A stretch of DNA of 8,353 bases from Hyphomicrobiales bacterium (GTDB lineage Bacteria > Pseudomonadota > Alphaproteobacteria > Rhizobiales > Aestuariivirgaceae). Below are positions 1 through 6,705 of this stretch, piece after piece; positions within the stretch are counted from its first letter, which is position 1; each line of letters opens with the position of its first letter. Position numbers and translations under genes: made by a program. The notes under the pieces were generated by a model. The model searched no databases, was not told the DNA's origin, and saw only the letters and a program-made list of their open reading frames with translations. The stretch spans positions 614 through 8,966 of the forward strand of contig PLXI01000224.1 of assembly GCA_003151375.1 (NCBI GenBank), given 5' to 3'.

Positions 1-2206
1 GTGGCAAAGTGTTGGGGTCGATACTGATCTTGGCTGGCCTGTAAGATTGCAACTCGGTAAGCAAGAGTTTGCCGTTGCGGCCCGTTGTTCCGGCATAGCG
101 GTTTTCATATTCCACCCTCACACCCGGCACGCCAGCATCCACTACTGCAAAAGCATCCTGCACCTGGTTGCCCGCAAACACGCCAGCTTTCGTGCCAATG
201 AGAGATCCTTCGACACGCATGTCGCCTGAGACAATGTTGCTACTGCTATTAACATCGGCAGAAACCAATGCCTGCTCAGCGCGGTATGCGCCAGAGGCTG
301 AAAGATTGGCACCATTGGTATAAAGCCCGCTTGCCCGCCAACCATAAGAGCCATAGCTGCCGTCCAATGGCTTACTGACGGAGGCCTGAGCTGAAGGACC
401 ATTCTTGTTATCATAATTTGCGGAACTAGATGCGGTGATCGATTTATCAGCTCCACCGAGCGGCATCGTGAAACCAACGCCAAAGCCAAAATTACTGGTG
501 TCTAAACTATCGACATAGGCATTGGCGAAAAGCGTTATCTGGTTGCGCAAGGATTTTGTGGCATTGGCATTGATGAGAAGTGATTCAGTTCCGGTTGCGG
601 GTAAGTAGTGAATAGCGCCGCCGCCCACTGTTAGCTTCATTTCTGGAAAACCATAAGAAGCAGTCAATTGATCCACTGCCAGTGGAACTGCTGCTGAGAA
701 GATGGTGCTTCCAGGCATAACCTGTTGGTTGGCCGTGACGGCGGCGAGATCATTGAAATTGCCAAATGTGCGCGAGCTGGAAGCATGAATGCGCAAATTG
801 TTTTTTGTCCAATCCCAAGCAACATAGCCAAAGCCGCCAAGACTGCCTTGATGTTCGCTTAGGGCCGCTGCGATATTGAACGTGCCAATTTTACCAGCCT
901 GGAATACACCGCCCAAACCGCCTTCAATCAAATCATATTTGGTTTCAAGATGGGCTTGGCCAGTGAAGGACTTGGTGAAACCATAACGGCCAGAGGCAAT
1001 CAGCATCGGCTCACTGTCGTAGTTAAATGAGTCCACCCCGTAATTGAGACGGGCTAGACCAAGATCGACTGAATAATCAAACAGCTTTGGTGCCAACAGA
1101 AGTGGCGAGGAATAAAGCGGTGCCTGGACCGCCGTCTGGCGGCCTGTGGTATCGGTCAATATGAGTTGGGCATCGCCTTGCGCGCTGATCATGGGCATTC
1201 GGTCAATCTCAAAGGGACCGGGCTGTACCTGTTGGGAATAAGTCCTGATGCCGTTCACAAAAACATCGAGTGTTGATGGCACTGCCGCGCTGCCACTGAA
1301 ATTAGCCATTGGCGTGGTGATCAAATCCGGCCTGATCGAGAAATTGCGCTGGGCCTCTACGCCGCCCATGCGCACCGGGCGTGTCCAGTCCAAACCACCG
1401 CTCACAAAATCGCCCACGCGATAAGTTTCAGCGCGGTTCTGGCTGGAATAAGTCCAGCTGGTGTCAAGGCGGGTGGTGGTTTCGTCGGAAAAAGTGGTGG
1501 TGCCCACAATCCCAGTCTGACGCAAAACCCCAAATGGTGCATAGGCTCTTGCATCAAGGTTAAGCGAAGCGCCAGTAAAGTTGGTGTTGCCAGCACCAAG
1601 ATTGGTGTTGGCCGCAGCATAGCCGCCATAGTTCAGCACCGCACCATAACCACCAACAGCGGCCACCATGTCCTCCTTGGGCACGACATCATAGGCCTTG
1701 GGGATGCGCGCGCTGTCCAGCGCAGTAATATCAATCGTCAGAGCCTTTTCGTCGAATTTATAGGTCAGCCCCGGAATATTGGCCAAAGCAATTTGTTCAT
1801 CTGGCTTGCCGACGCCCGGCGCTTTGATGCCAATTTCTGTTAGTTCTGAGCGAGCTGAAGACAGGCCGCCATCTGGCAAGCGACTAAAGCCAGCCACCAA
1901 GTTGATCTTATAACCATCAATCAGCACTTCAAGCTGTAAGGCAGCGGGCTGGCTGGCCGCGTCAGAGCTGGCACCAGTATCGACTAACTTGCCAGGTGGA
2001 GGCAAAATATCTCCACCAGCCGGCGGAGCTATCGGCCCCGCAGGCTGTGGAATATCAGTTAAGTGACCCGGAGGCGGCAATGTGTCGTCGGCCCGGGCAA
2101 AGCCCAAGCCAAAGAACGCCAGCGCCAATAGGGCCAAGAACGCAGCAAAGATCGGTTGCTGCAGCCTTCGCTTACTTGACGACGATCGTGGTGTCGATTG
2201 GACCAT
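1..2206 (-). CDS. Fimbrial outer-membrane usher, Csu/archaic type (partial, C-terminus missing)
   Basis: The usher is the outer-membrane pore that receives chaperone-subunit complexes and assembles the pilus. I translated 735 uninterrupted codons from ATG 2206 to the window edge. Seen: a basic N-terminus and hydrophobic stretch ending GFARA (signal peptide, cleavage near residue 39); a proline-rich linker at 43-76; a PapC_N-like domain from about 90 (LQLEVLIDGYKINLVAGF); a beta-barrel with the family segment LDVFVNGIRTYSQQV then PGPFEIDRMP near residue 315; and the start of the C-terminal domain (VDAGVPGVRVEYENRYAGTT, then IDPNTLP). Ushers usually end roughly 80-100 residues after this motif, so only the end is missing. 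The start lies inside the chaperone gene (35-nt overlap) behind a weak GGAAA, suggesting translational coupling. The family is clear; the exact start is less sure. Confidence 0.93.
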   Translation of the reverse strand, partial: MVQSTPRSSSSKRRLQQPIFAAFLALLALAFFGLGFARADDTLPPPGHLTDIPQPAGPIAPPAGGDILPPPGKLVDTGASSDAASQPAALQLEVLIDGYKINLVAGFSRLPDGGLSSARSELTEIGIKAPGVGKPDEQIALANIPGLTYKFDEKALTIDITALDSARIPKAYDVVPKEDMVAAVGGYGAVLNYGGYAAANTNLGAGNTNFTGASLNLDARAYAPFGVLRQTGIVGTTTFSDETTTRLDTSWTYSSQNRAETYRVGDFVSGGLDWTRPVRMGGVEAQRNFSIRPDLITTPMANFSGSAAVPSTLDVFVNGIRTYSQQVQPGPFEIDRMPMISAQGDAQLILTDTTGRQTAVQAPLYSSPLLLAPKLFDYSVDLGLARLNYGVDSFNYDSEPMLIASGRYGFTKSFTGQAHLETKYDLIEGGLGGVFQAGKIGTFNIAAALSEHQGSLGGFGYVAWDWTKNNLRIHASSSRTFGNFNDLAAVTANQQVMPGSTIFSAAVPLAVDQLTASYGFPEMKLTVGGGAIHYLPATGTESLLINANATKSLRNQITLFANAYVDSLDTSNFGFGVGFTMPLGGADKSITASSSANYDNKNGPSAQASVSKPLDGSYGSYGWRASGLYTNGANLSASGAYRAEQALVSADVNSSSNIVSGDMRVEGSLIGTKAGVFAGNQVQDAFAVVDAGVPGVRVEYENRYAGTTGRNGKLLLTELQSYRPAKISIDPNTLP

Positions 2207-2894
2207 CGTTTCCAGCTGCTTTGAGCGCTAGCGTGCTTCCAACTTGGACGCCTTTGACCTTGAACACCCAATGCGTGGTATCATGGCCGATTACATAGCC
2301 AGCCAAACCGTTGAGGGCAGCGACTTGTTTGCCAACGGATGTGACAACAAGCTGAGCCAGACGGGCATGAAGATCGCCTGCATTATTGGCAGTCAATTCC
2401 AAATTGTCGCCGTGGATGGTGGCTGTCCAGCTTAACTGGGTCTTGATGCCAGGGGCCTGGAAGAATACCGGAATGGCGTGACGCACGGCGAAACTGACAG
2501 AATCCCCCGCCTTGTCTGGAGGCGGTGGAATGTCGTCAATAATCAGACGGTAGCTTTCTTCACCGGTGACTGGTGCTTTCGATAGGCGAACGACGCGGAT
2601 TGTGGCTTTGCCACCTGGCTCGATCTTGAGAGCAGGCGGACTGGCCACAACATCGGTTGTTGGGGTCAAGATTTCCTTGCCATCCTTCTGATCCCATTTG
2701 AAAACCCGCACTTGGGCGGTGATCATAGTGGTGCCTTTGTTTTCAAGGTTTTCTGTGCTGGTGGTAACGCCCGCAGCCAATTCGATGCTAATGGGGCTCA
2801 CCTGCATTGTGCCAGCGATTGCTGGGCAAGTTGTGCCCAATGCCGCGAGAAACGCGACTGTGGCGAGGTTAGTTTTATTCGTCTTCAGTCTCAT
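2172..2894 (-). CDS. Periplasmic pilus-assembly chaperone (PapD-like, Csu type)
   Basis: A 240-residue chaperone that folds and caps pilus subunits in the periplasm by donor-strand complementation and delivers them to the usher. Seen: signal peptide at residues 1-27 ending in PAIA before GTMQVSPISIEL; an N-terminal immunoglobulin-like domain with QVRVFKWDQKDGKE, SPPALKIEPGGKATIRVVR and SYRLIIDDIPPPP, all typical of the family; then AVRHAIPVFF and a shorter C-terminal domain. Length is normal. I chose ATG 2894 because GGAG lies 6 nt upstream and the n-region (MRLKTNK) is basic. An in-frame ATG at 2915 would add MLFLELH and has AGGGA 8 nt upstream, so it cannot be excluded. The 205-nt gap to the upstream SCPU gene holds a GC-rich hairpin, and the 3' end overlaps the usher gene by 35 nt, consistent with one operon. 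Confidence 0.93.
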   Translation of the reverse strand: MRLKTNKTNLATVAFLAALGTTCPAIAGTMQVSPISIELAAGVTTSTENLENKGTTMITAQVRVFKWDQKDGKEILTPTTDVVASPPALKIEPGGKATIRVVRLSKAPVTGEESYRLIIDDIPPPPDKAGDSVSFAVRHAIPVFFQAPGIKTQLSWTATIHGDNLELTANNAGDLHARLAQLVVTSVGKQVAALNGLAGYVIGHDTTHWVFKVKGVQVGSTLALKAAGNDGPIDTTIVVK

Positions 2895-2920
2895 GTGTAA
2901 CTCCAAAAAAAGCATGAGAC
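2888..2920 (-). promoter_or_regulatory. Inverted repeat enclosing the chaperone ribosome binding site and start codon
   Basis: On the minus-strand message GTCTCATG (2920-2913) and CATGAGAC (2895-2888) form a perfect 8-bp stem with a 17-nt loop. The GGAG ribosome binding site (2904-2901) is in the loop and the preferred ATG (2894-2892) is in the 3' arm. The alternative in-frame ATG (2915-2913) is in the 5' arm, so the two candidate starts face each other. The geometry is seen directly; a role in limiting translation is inferred. Confidence 0.5.
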
Positions 2921-3045
2921 GCTTCCCTATAATTCATCTCGCAAGTGGTGCGCGTCTTTGCTGATGCGTTCTTCCATTTTGCAAAAAATTTCGTGCGATA
3001 GTACAGCTGTCGCTCAGCCTCAAGATCCAGACAAGAATTGGCATT

Positions 3046-3068
3046 CCCCGGGCGACATGCGCCCGGGG
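3046..3068 (-). other. GC-rich intercistronic hairpin after the pilus subunit gene
   Basis: A perfect 9-bp stem, CCCCGGGCG paired with CGCCCGGGG around a 5-nt loop, lies 31 nt beyond the stop of the SCPU gene at 3100. The sequence following it on the minus strand is mixed (AATGCC), so it lacks the T-run of an intrinsic terminator. In fimbrial operons such hairpins often protect the abundant subunit message or attenuate downstream transcription. Either role would fit here and give more subunit than chaperone and usher. The hairpin is certain; its role is inferred. Confidence 0.6.
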
Positions 3069-3099
3069 TTGCTCATTCAAATTCGAAGATTAGAAAGTC

Positions 3100-3573
3100 T
3101 TAGTAGTTAACGTAGATCGCCTGAGCCACGGTATAAGTACCAGCTGCTGGAAACAATTGAGCTGCTACGATCGTGCCATTGATGGTGGCCGTTGTGTTGG
3201 CGCCGGTTCCAGTTGCGCCCGTGGTCGAAACCGTCAACGAAGCTGGGATATTAGCTGCACCATTGACCATGGTGGCTGTCGCATTAGCCAGTACAGAACC
3301 GGCAGCGAATGACAAAGCGTAAGGTACACCTGAAGTGCAACCTACGGTGACCGTGCTGGTATTGGTTGTTCCAGCTGGAATTGAACCGGCGAAGGAGCCG
3401 AAGTTCAAAGGCGTTGCCGATATGGTGCAACCTGCAGTTACAGTGACCGATACGTTAAAGTTGCTGGTCGCGGACGCAGCAAATGCGCCGTTAGAAGCAG
3501 CAAGAAGAGCCAGACCAGCGACTGGCAGAAGATATTTACGCATGTTATTACCTCTGTTAAAAATTTTTCCCAT
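3100..3573 (-). CDS. Spore coat U (SCPU) domain pilus subunit, charge-free mature chain
   Basis: A secreted major-subunit candidate of the Csu-like pilus, 157 residues from ATG 3573. A signal peptide (core KYLLPVAGLALLAASNGAFA) is followed by one SCPU domain: FNVSVTVTAGCTISATPLNFG at its start, a second cysteine in VTVGCTSG (C49 and C79, a likely disulfide), and the typical C-terminal IYVNY with aromatic end. After the signal peptide there is no Asp, Glu, Lys, Arg or His in about 125 residues, which are rich in Ala, Thr, Gly, Val and Asn. Two in-frame starts both have good ribosome binding sites: ATG 3573 (GGAGG, 6 nt) and ATG 3543 (AGAGG, 7 nt); the shorter form has the more usual signal peptide (MRKYLL). 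It probably heads a unit with the chaperone and usher. The upstream SCPU gene ends in a terminator, so this gene should have its own promoter. Confidence 0.9.
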   Translation of the reverse strand: MGKIFNRGNNMRKYLLPVAGLALLAASNGAFAASATSNFNVSVTVTAGCTISATPLNFGSFAGSIPAGTTNTSTVTVGCTSGVPYALSFAAGSVLANATATMVNGAANIPASLTVSTTGATGTGANTTATINGTIVAAQLFPAAGTYTVAQAIYVNY

Positions 3574-3584
3574 AGAATTCCTCC
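3551..3584 (-). promoter_or_regulatory. Tandem ribosome binding sites serving two in-frame starts
   Basis: GGAGG at 3584-3580 stands 6 nt before ATG 3573, and AGAGG at 3555-3551 stands 7 nt before ATG 3543. Both ATGs are in the SCPU frame and 10 codons apart. The upstream site is the stronger match to anti-Shine-Dalgarno, while the downstream start gives the shorter, more typical signal peptide. Confidence 0.5.
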
Positions 3585-3857
3585 GATAATCAGCACACTA
3601 ATACCCCGGACGAACCTTGTAAGTTGATACAGGTTGCAAGTTTCACGCAGCTTGAGAAAAACAGTTAGTAATTTGACTCTGCGAAGTCTCAAATTGAATC
3701 ACTTCACGGTTTATCATTCTTTGACATAGTATTTATCGATATATATCAATGATTTATGCGTATCCTCAGTTTGACCCACTACGCCGCGATTCTGGATTTG
3801 TTAAACATGTTGATGATTAGGATTTTGGCAATACAATCTGCAACAACCTAAGCGTCA

Positions 3858-3883
3858 TTGATAATCAGTATACTGATGATCAA
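3858..3883. promoter_or_regulatory. 26-bp near-perfect palindrome (operator-like dyad)
   Basis: The left half TTGATAATCAGTA and the right half TACTGATGATCAA are reverse complements except for one position (A3863 opposite G3878). The central 14 bp are perfect. It sits about 285-315 bp upstream of the 3573 SCPU start and touches the T-run side of the upstream gene's terminator. Such a long dyad suggests a binding site for a dimeric regulator or a recombination/cruciform site; which is unknown. Confidence 0.55.
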
Positions 3884-3917
3884 ACAAAAAGCGCAGTGCA
3901 AAATTTCGTGCACCGCG
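3881..3917 (-). terminator. Rho-independent terminator of the upstream SCPU gene
   Basis: On the minus strand CGCGGTGCA and TGCACTGCG form a 9-bp stem (one G-T pair) with an 8-nt loop, followed by CTTTTTGTTTG. It starts 36 nt past the stop codon of the SCPU gene at 3953. This separates that gene's transcript from the SCPU-chaperone-usher unit downstream. Confidence 0.88.
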
Positions 3918-3952
3918 TTCTGATACAAGTGCAAATGTGGAGATGCGGCGGC

Positions 3953-4423
3953 TTAATAAATAACGTAAAGCGCTTCGGTATCTTGATAATAACCAGCAGG
4001 TGCGCCGGGTGTTGGCGTTACTTGACCATTCATGGTCGTTGTCCCGTAAGTCGTGCCGCCGATGGTGCCCTGCCAACCAGCCAGCTTTACTGTATAGCCG
4101 ATCTTGTTTCCGGCAAGATTGGTCATATTCGCAGTCAGGGTCGGCTGACCAACGGATGGCGTTGTGGTGAACGATAGCTGTACGAAGGTGCCAGCGTTGC
4201 AAGTCACAATAACGTTCGACGTTGCCGTTTGGTTAGTGACAGAATTGATGGTGCCGAAGCTCATGTTCGACACACTTATGCCGCAGCCTGCAACAACTTT
4301 CAGTGAGACTGTCATATTGCTGGTCTTGCTGGCGGCTTGCGCTTCTGAGTTGGAAAGAAGGCATGACAAAGTAGCAACCAAAATGGCCACTCTTTTCACA
4401 TTGCAATTCATCCCCAGCTTCAT
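3953..4423 (-). CDS. Spore coat U (SCPU) domain pilus subunit, second paralogue
   Basis: A 156-residue secreted subunit of the Csu-like pilus. Seen: signal peptide with basic start and hydrophobic core ending SEAQA (cleavage near residue 30); SCPU domain with MTVSLKVVAGCGISVSNMSFGTI, second cysteine in VIVTCNAG (C47 and C75), GYTVKLAGW and terminal ALYVIY. It shares the overall pattern with the 3573 gene but keeps several charged residues, so the two are diverged paralogues and perhaps minor and major subunits. The start is uncertain. ATG 4423 has GAGG 13 nt upstream, which is far; ATG 4411 (MNCNVKR) has GGGG almost touching it. A strong terminator follows, so the gene is probably transcribed alone. 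It diverges from nrnC across a 220-nt intergenic region. Confidence 0.88.
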   Translation of the reverse strand: MKLGMNCNVKRVAILVATLSCLLSNSEAQAASKTSNMTVSLKVVAGCGISVSNMSFGTINSVTNQTATSNVIVTCNAGTFVQLSFTTTPSVGQPTLTANMTNLAGNKIGYTVKLAGWQGTIGGTTYGTTTMNGQVTPTPGAPAGYYQDTEALYVIY

Positions 4424-4549
4424 AAACGAATGGATTCCTCAACACAGTTCACCCCACTTTCACTTTGTGGCGGTTAACATCTCATGTCGCAAAAGGTGGC
4501 CAGAAAGGCAAAGCTGTCTGGATAGTTAAAAGTTTGAGTCTAACCAGCA

Positions 4550-4578
4550 TTGGAATGGCCACATTCGGCAAATAGATT
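4550..4578 (+). promoter_or_regulatory. Candidate promoter for nrnC-lptC-lptA
   Basis: TTGGAA (4550-4555), a 17-nt spacer and TAGATT (4573-4578) match the sigma70 consensus at 4 of 6 in each box. It is followed by a short GC-rich hairpin (arms ACGGG 4586-4590 and CCCGT 4612-4616) and the GAGG ribosome binding site at 4631. The 4424-4643 spacer must also carry the divergent SCPU promoter, which I could not place. Confidence 0.3.
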
Positions 4579-4643
4579 GAACCGGACGGGCCGCTTGCCG
4601 AAACCGCCAAGCCCGTGTAATCCGCCACCAGAGGCCTTGAAAA

Positions 4644-5258
4644 ATGACCATTAAACTGCACCGTGGAGACTTGCCCGCTGATTTTGAAGCGGGCGCATCT
4701 ATCGCGATTGATACTGAAACCATGGGATTGAGGCCTGCGCGCGACAAGCTGTGTGTGGTGCAAATCTCTACTGGAGACGGCAACGCGCATATTATTCAGA
4801 TGGACCGCAGCACTTATGCAGCACCGTGCCTGAAAGCTCTATTGGCCGATGCAAAAGTAAAAAAGCTTTTCCATTTTGCGCGCTTTGATATTGCCACGTT
4901 GAAGCTGCATTTGGGCGTGGATACGCAGAATATCTATTGCACCAAGATCGCCTCACGCCTCACCCGCACTTATACAGACAGGCACGGCCTGAAGGATTTG
5001 GTGCGCGAACTTTTGGGCATCGAACTTGATAAACAACAGCAAAGTTCAGACTGGGGTGCGCATGTGCTCACCGAACAGCAAAAGAAATATGCGGGCCAAG
5101 ATGTACTTTATCTGCATGAGTTAAAGGCACGGCTTGATCAAATGTTGGAACGCGAAGGGCGCACACAGATCGCACAGGCCTGTTTTGATTTTCTGCCGAC
5201 AAGGGCAGCACTCGATCTTCTTGGTTGGCCGGAAGAAGATGTCTTCGCCCACGCCTGA
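4644..5258 (+). CDS. nrnC: NrnC-type DEDDy 3'-5' exoribonuclease (short RNase D-like)
   Basis: A cytoplasmic exonuclease of 204 residues. All DEDDy signature residues are visible: D23 and E25 in IAIDTETMG, D82 in FHFARFD, and Y149 and D153 in YAGQDVLYL. They coordinate two metal ions for 3'-5' hydrolysis. The protein ends soon after the catalytic core and lacks the HRDC domains of classical RNase D. In alphaproteobacteria this short form is NrnC, which degrades dinucleotides and other very short RNAs and replaces the missing oligoribonuclease Orn. ATG 4644 has GAGG 9 nt upstream. The 3' end overlaps lptC by 20 nt, so it heads the nrnC-lptC-lptA unit. Many databases call it ribonuclease D (rnd); I prefer nrnC from length and context. 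Confidence 0.92.
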   Translation: MTIKLHRGDLPADFEAGASIAIDTETMGLRPARDKLCVVQISTGDGNAHIIQMDRSTYAAPCLKALLADAKVKKLFHFARFDIATLKLHLGVDTQNIYCTKIASRLTRTYTDRHGLKDLVRELLGIELDKQQQSSDWGAHVLTEQQKKYAGQDVLYLHELKARLDQMLEREGRTQIAQACFDFLPTRAALDLLGWPEEDVFAHA

Positions 5259-5865
5259 CAGTTTCACTTCGAAAGCCGAACAGGCCCGCAGACGCGCCTT
5301 GCGCTCGCGCCGTTTAGGTTATGGCGCTGCTTTAATCGCGGCCGCTCTTGCAGTGGTTTTTATTGTGCAAGGCGTTATTCACGCACCACCTGCCCCGCCG
5401 GAGCCACCGGTTCCGGAAAAAGCCCAGCATATTGCTGGCGGCTTTTCCAGCTTTTCAGGCATCGACATCAACAACAAGCCTTTTTCGGTGAAGGCCTTAC
5501 AGGGTGTGCAAGACAGCACTGACGAAACGCTGATGCATCTTAAAACTGTTACTGGCGCTTTTGTCAGGCGCGAGGGCGGCGAAGTGCAAGTTATCGCTGA
5601 TAATGCTGACTATGAGTTGAAAACCAAAGATCTCATGGTTTCCGGCAATGTGCGCTTTGAAGAGCCGGGCCGCTATGTGGCACTGCTTTCATCGGCAACG
5701 GTTAACTTAGAGCGGCAACGCATTGTTACAAAAGAGCCTGTTCAAGTTGAGACTTCTGGTGCTACGGTTTCAGCCGACAGTATGGAAACGTCTGAAGACG
5801 GGAAGCTTGTGACCTTGCGCGGCCATGTGAAAGCGCAATTTACAGGCAATGTTATAGAAAAATAA
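5239..5865 (+). CDS. lptC: LPS export system inner-membrane protein LptC
   Basis: A bitopic inner-membrane protein of 208 residues that links the LptB2FG extractor to the periplasmic LptA bridge. Seen: a basic cytoplasmic tail (residues 12-25, QARRRALRSRR), one membrane helix at about 28-47 (GAALIAAALAVVFIVQGVI), a proline-rich stretch at 50-60 (PPAPPEPPVPE), then a beta-rich periplasmic domain of the LptC/OstA jellyroll kind, including IADNADYELKTKDLMVSGNVRF and SADSMETSEDGKLVTLRGHV. ATG 5239 is preceded by GGAAGAAG and lies within the nrnC 3' end, implying coupled translation. An open frame extends upstream to 5134 but that part is the shadow of nrnC. Identity rests on the topology, the repeated OstA-like pattern and lptA directly after. 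Confidence 0.9.
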   Translation: MSSPTPDSFTSKAEQARRRALRSRRLGYGAALIAAALAVVFIVQGVIHAPPAPPEPPVPEKAQHIAGGFSSFSGIDINNKPFSVKALQGVQDSTDETLMHLKTVTGAFVRREGGEVQVIADNADYELKTKDLMVSGNVRFEEPGRYVALLSSATVNLERQRIVTKEPVQVETSGATVSADSMETSEDGKLVTLRGHVKAQFTGNVIEK

Positions 5866-5878
5866 TTGGGAGGGCCTG

Positions 5879-6358
5879 ATGGGCACATTGAATAAAGCAT
5901 GGGTGATGATGGTGGGCGGGGTGCTGGCCATGTCTAACGGCCATGTGGCGCATGCGGCTGGCAATGTTAATGTTGAGGCGGATTCAATGGAAATCATTGA
6001 TGCTGAACACAAGACCGTCTTCCGCGGCAATGTGGTGGCCAAGCGCCCAACCGATACAATCAAGGCCGATGAGATGACGGTGGTTTCGGCTGATGAAAAG
6101 CAACCCGATGGCACGATGAAGTCAGTGACCGATCATGTGGACGCCAAGGGCAATGTGACGATCAACACCCGCGATGCGGTGATCACCGGAGATTCGGCCA
6201 AGTTCGATGTGGTTCATGATCAGCTGGAAGTGGATGGGGAAGTGAAAGTCGTCCAGGGCACCAGCGTGATACACGGCCAGAAGTTGAATGTTGATCTCAA
6301 AACCTTTCACCTCAACATGGCCGGCGGGCGCGTGAACGGCAATTTCACACCGAATTGA
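5879..6358 (+). CDS. lptA: LPS transport periplasmic protein LptA
   Basis: A periplasmic protein of 159 residues that polymerises into the beta-jellyroll bridge carrying lipopolysaccharide from LptC to the outer-membrane LptD. Seen: signal peptide (MGTLNKAWVM start, cleavage after HVAHA at 26), then an OstA/LptA domain from about 30 with the repeated pattern NVEADSMEIIDAEHKTVFRGNV, TIKADEMTVVSAD, GNVTINTRDAVITGDSAKFD and LEVDGEVKVVQG. Length is normal for the family. GGAGG stands 5 nt before ATG 5879, and the gene starts 13 nt after lptC stops. In related genomes lptB usually follows closely; here it is 1.77 kb away, behind a structured spacer and a foreign-looking gene. Confidence 0.92.
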   Translation: MGTLNKAWVMMVGGVLAMSNGHVAHAAGNVNVEADSMEIIDAEHKTVFRGNVVAKRPTDTIKADEMTVVSADEKQPDGTMKSVTDHVDAKGNVTINTRDAVITGDSAKFDVVHDQLEVDGEVKVVQGTSVIHGQKLNVDLKTFHLNMAGGRVNGNFTPN

Positions 6359-6393
6359 AACTGGGGCCGCCAAGACAGCCGCCCGCGCTTTGT

Positions 6394-6416
6394 GGGCTTC
6401 GTGTCATGCGAAGCCT
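6394..6416 (+). other. Hairpin downstream of lptA
   Basis: GGCTTCG (6395-6401) and CGAAGCC (6409-6415) form a perfect 7-bp stem, extendable by a G-T pair, with a 7-nt loop, 36 nt past the lptA stop. The following bases (GAGAGATAAAGGG) contain no T-run, so it is at best a weak terminator or a 3'-end stabiliser. Confidence 0.45.
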
Positions 6417-6431
6417 GAGAGATAAAGGGAG

Positions 6432-6504
6432 ACGCGTGGGGAAATCCACCGCGTATGCCGCTTAGAATAGAGCGGCGTGTTATGCGTTGGGTTGCCCCAC
6501 GCGT
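6432..6504. repeat. Long imperfect hairpin (73 nt)
   Basis: ACGCGTGGGG (6432-6441) and CCCCACGCGT (6495-6504) are perfect 10-bp inverted repeats. Inside them CCA/TGG, CGC/GCG and GCCGCT/AGCGGC (6457-6462 with 6471-6476) continue the pairing to an 8-nt apical loop TAGAATAG. About 25 base pairs with small internal loops indicate a stable RNA or DNA secondary structure rather than a simple terminator. The strand of any transcript is not determined. Confidence 0.55.
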
Positions 6505-6640
6505 TAAACGGGTTTTGATGAGGTGGTTTTGGAATCACGCTATTTTTACCCACCTTGTCCCTCCATTGAAGGAAGATTTTTGGTGGCCAGAAGGTACTTC
6601 GTCGCAACAAAGCGCCAACCATAAACGCCCAGTCTACTGG

Positions 6641-6660
6641 CTTGGCCCGTAGTGGCCAAG
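6641..6660. repeat. Perfect 7-bp hairpin
   Basis: CTTGGCC (6641-6647) and GGCCAAG (6654-6660) pair perfectly around the 6-nt loop CGTAGT. There is no T-run on either strand. It is part of the structured intergenic region. Confidence 0.45.
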
Positions 6661-6705
6661 GTAAACCGCGACATCCCCGGGAGCTGAACACCACGATAGT
6701 GCCAG

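Larger units (their letters stand above)
3574..3952. other. AT-rich intergenic region between the two SCPU genes
   Basis: No convincing gene lies here. The stretch is clearly more AT-rich than its neighbours. It holds the terminator of the upstream SCPU gene, a large palindrome, and an AT-rich patch around 3727-3750 (TATCGATA, TATATATC). It must carry the promoter for the 3573 SCPU gene on the minus strand. TTGAGA followed 16 nt later by TACTAA (minus strand, around 3686-3659) is a weak candidate that I would not insist on. Confidence 0.5.

Noticed and set aside
142..489. Open frames antisense or out of frame to the usher (including 1381-1629)
   Set aside because: The usher frame is open and family-like through all of them; they have no ribosome binding sites or recognisable patterns.
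3438..3692. 84-codon hydrophobic minus-strand open frame
   Set aside because: It overlaps the SCPU gene in another frame, has no ribosome binding site, and its hydrophobicity mirrors the signal-peptide codons.
5134..5238. Upstream extension of the lptC reading frame by 35 codons
   Set aside because: It lies within nrnC in another frame, the translation is not LptC-like, and ATG 5239 is directly followed by the expected basic tail and membrane helix.
6455..6652. 65-codon plus-strand open frame after lptA
   Set aside because: No ribosome binding site, starts inside a hairpin stem, and shows no recognisable fold or conserved pattern.
6404..6694. 96-codon minus-strand open frame in the structured spacer
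   Set aside because: No ribosome binding site, composition rich in Trp, Pro and Arg without domain pattern, and it runs through the strong hairpins.
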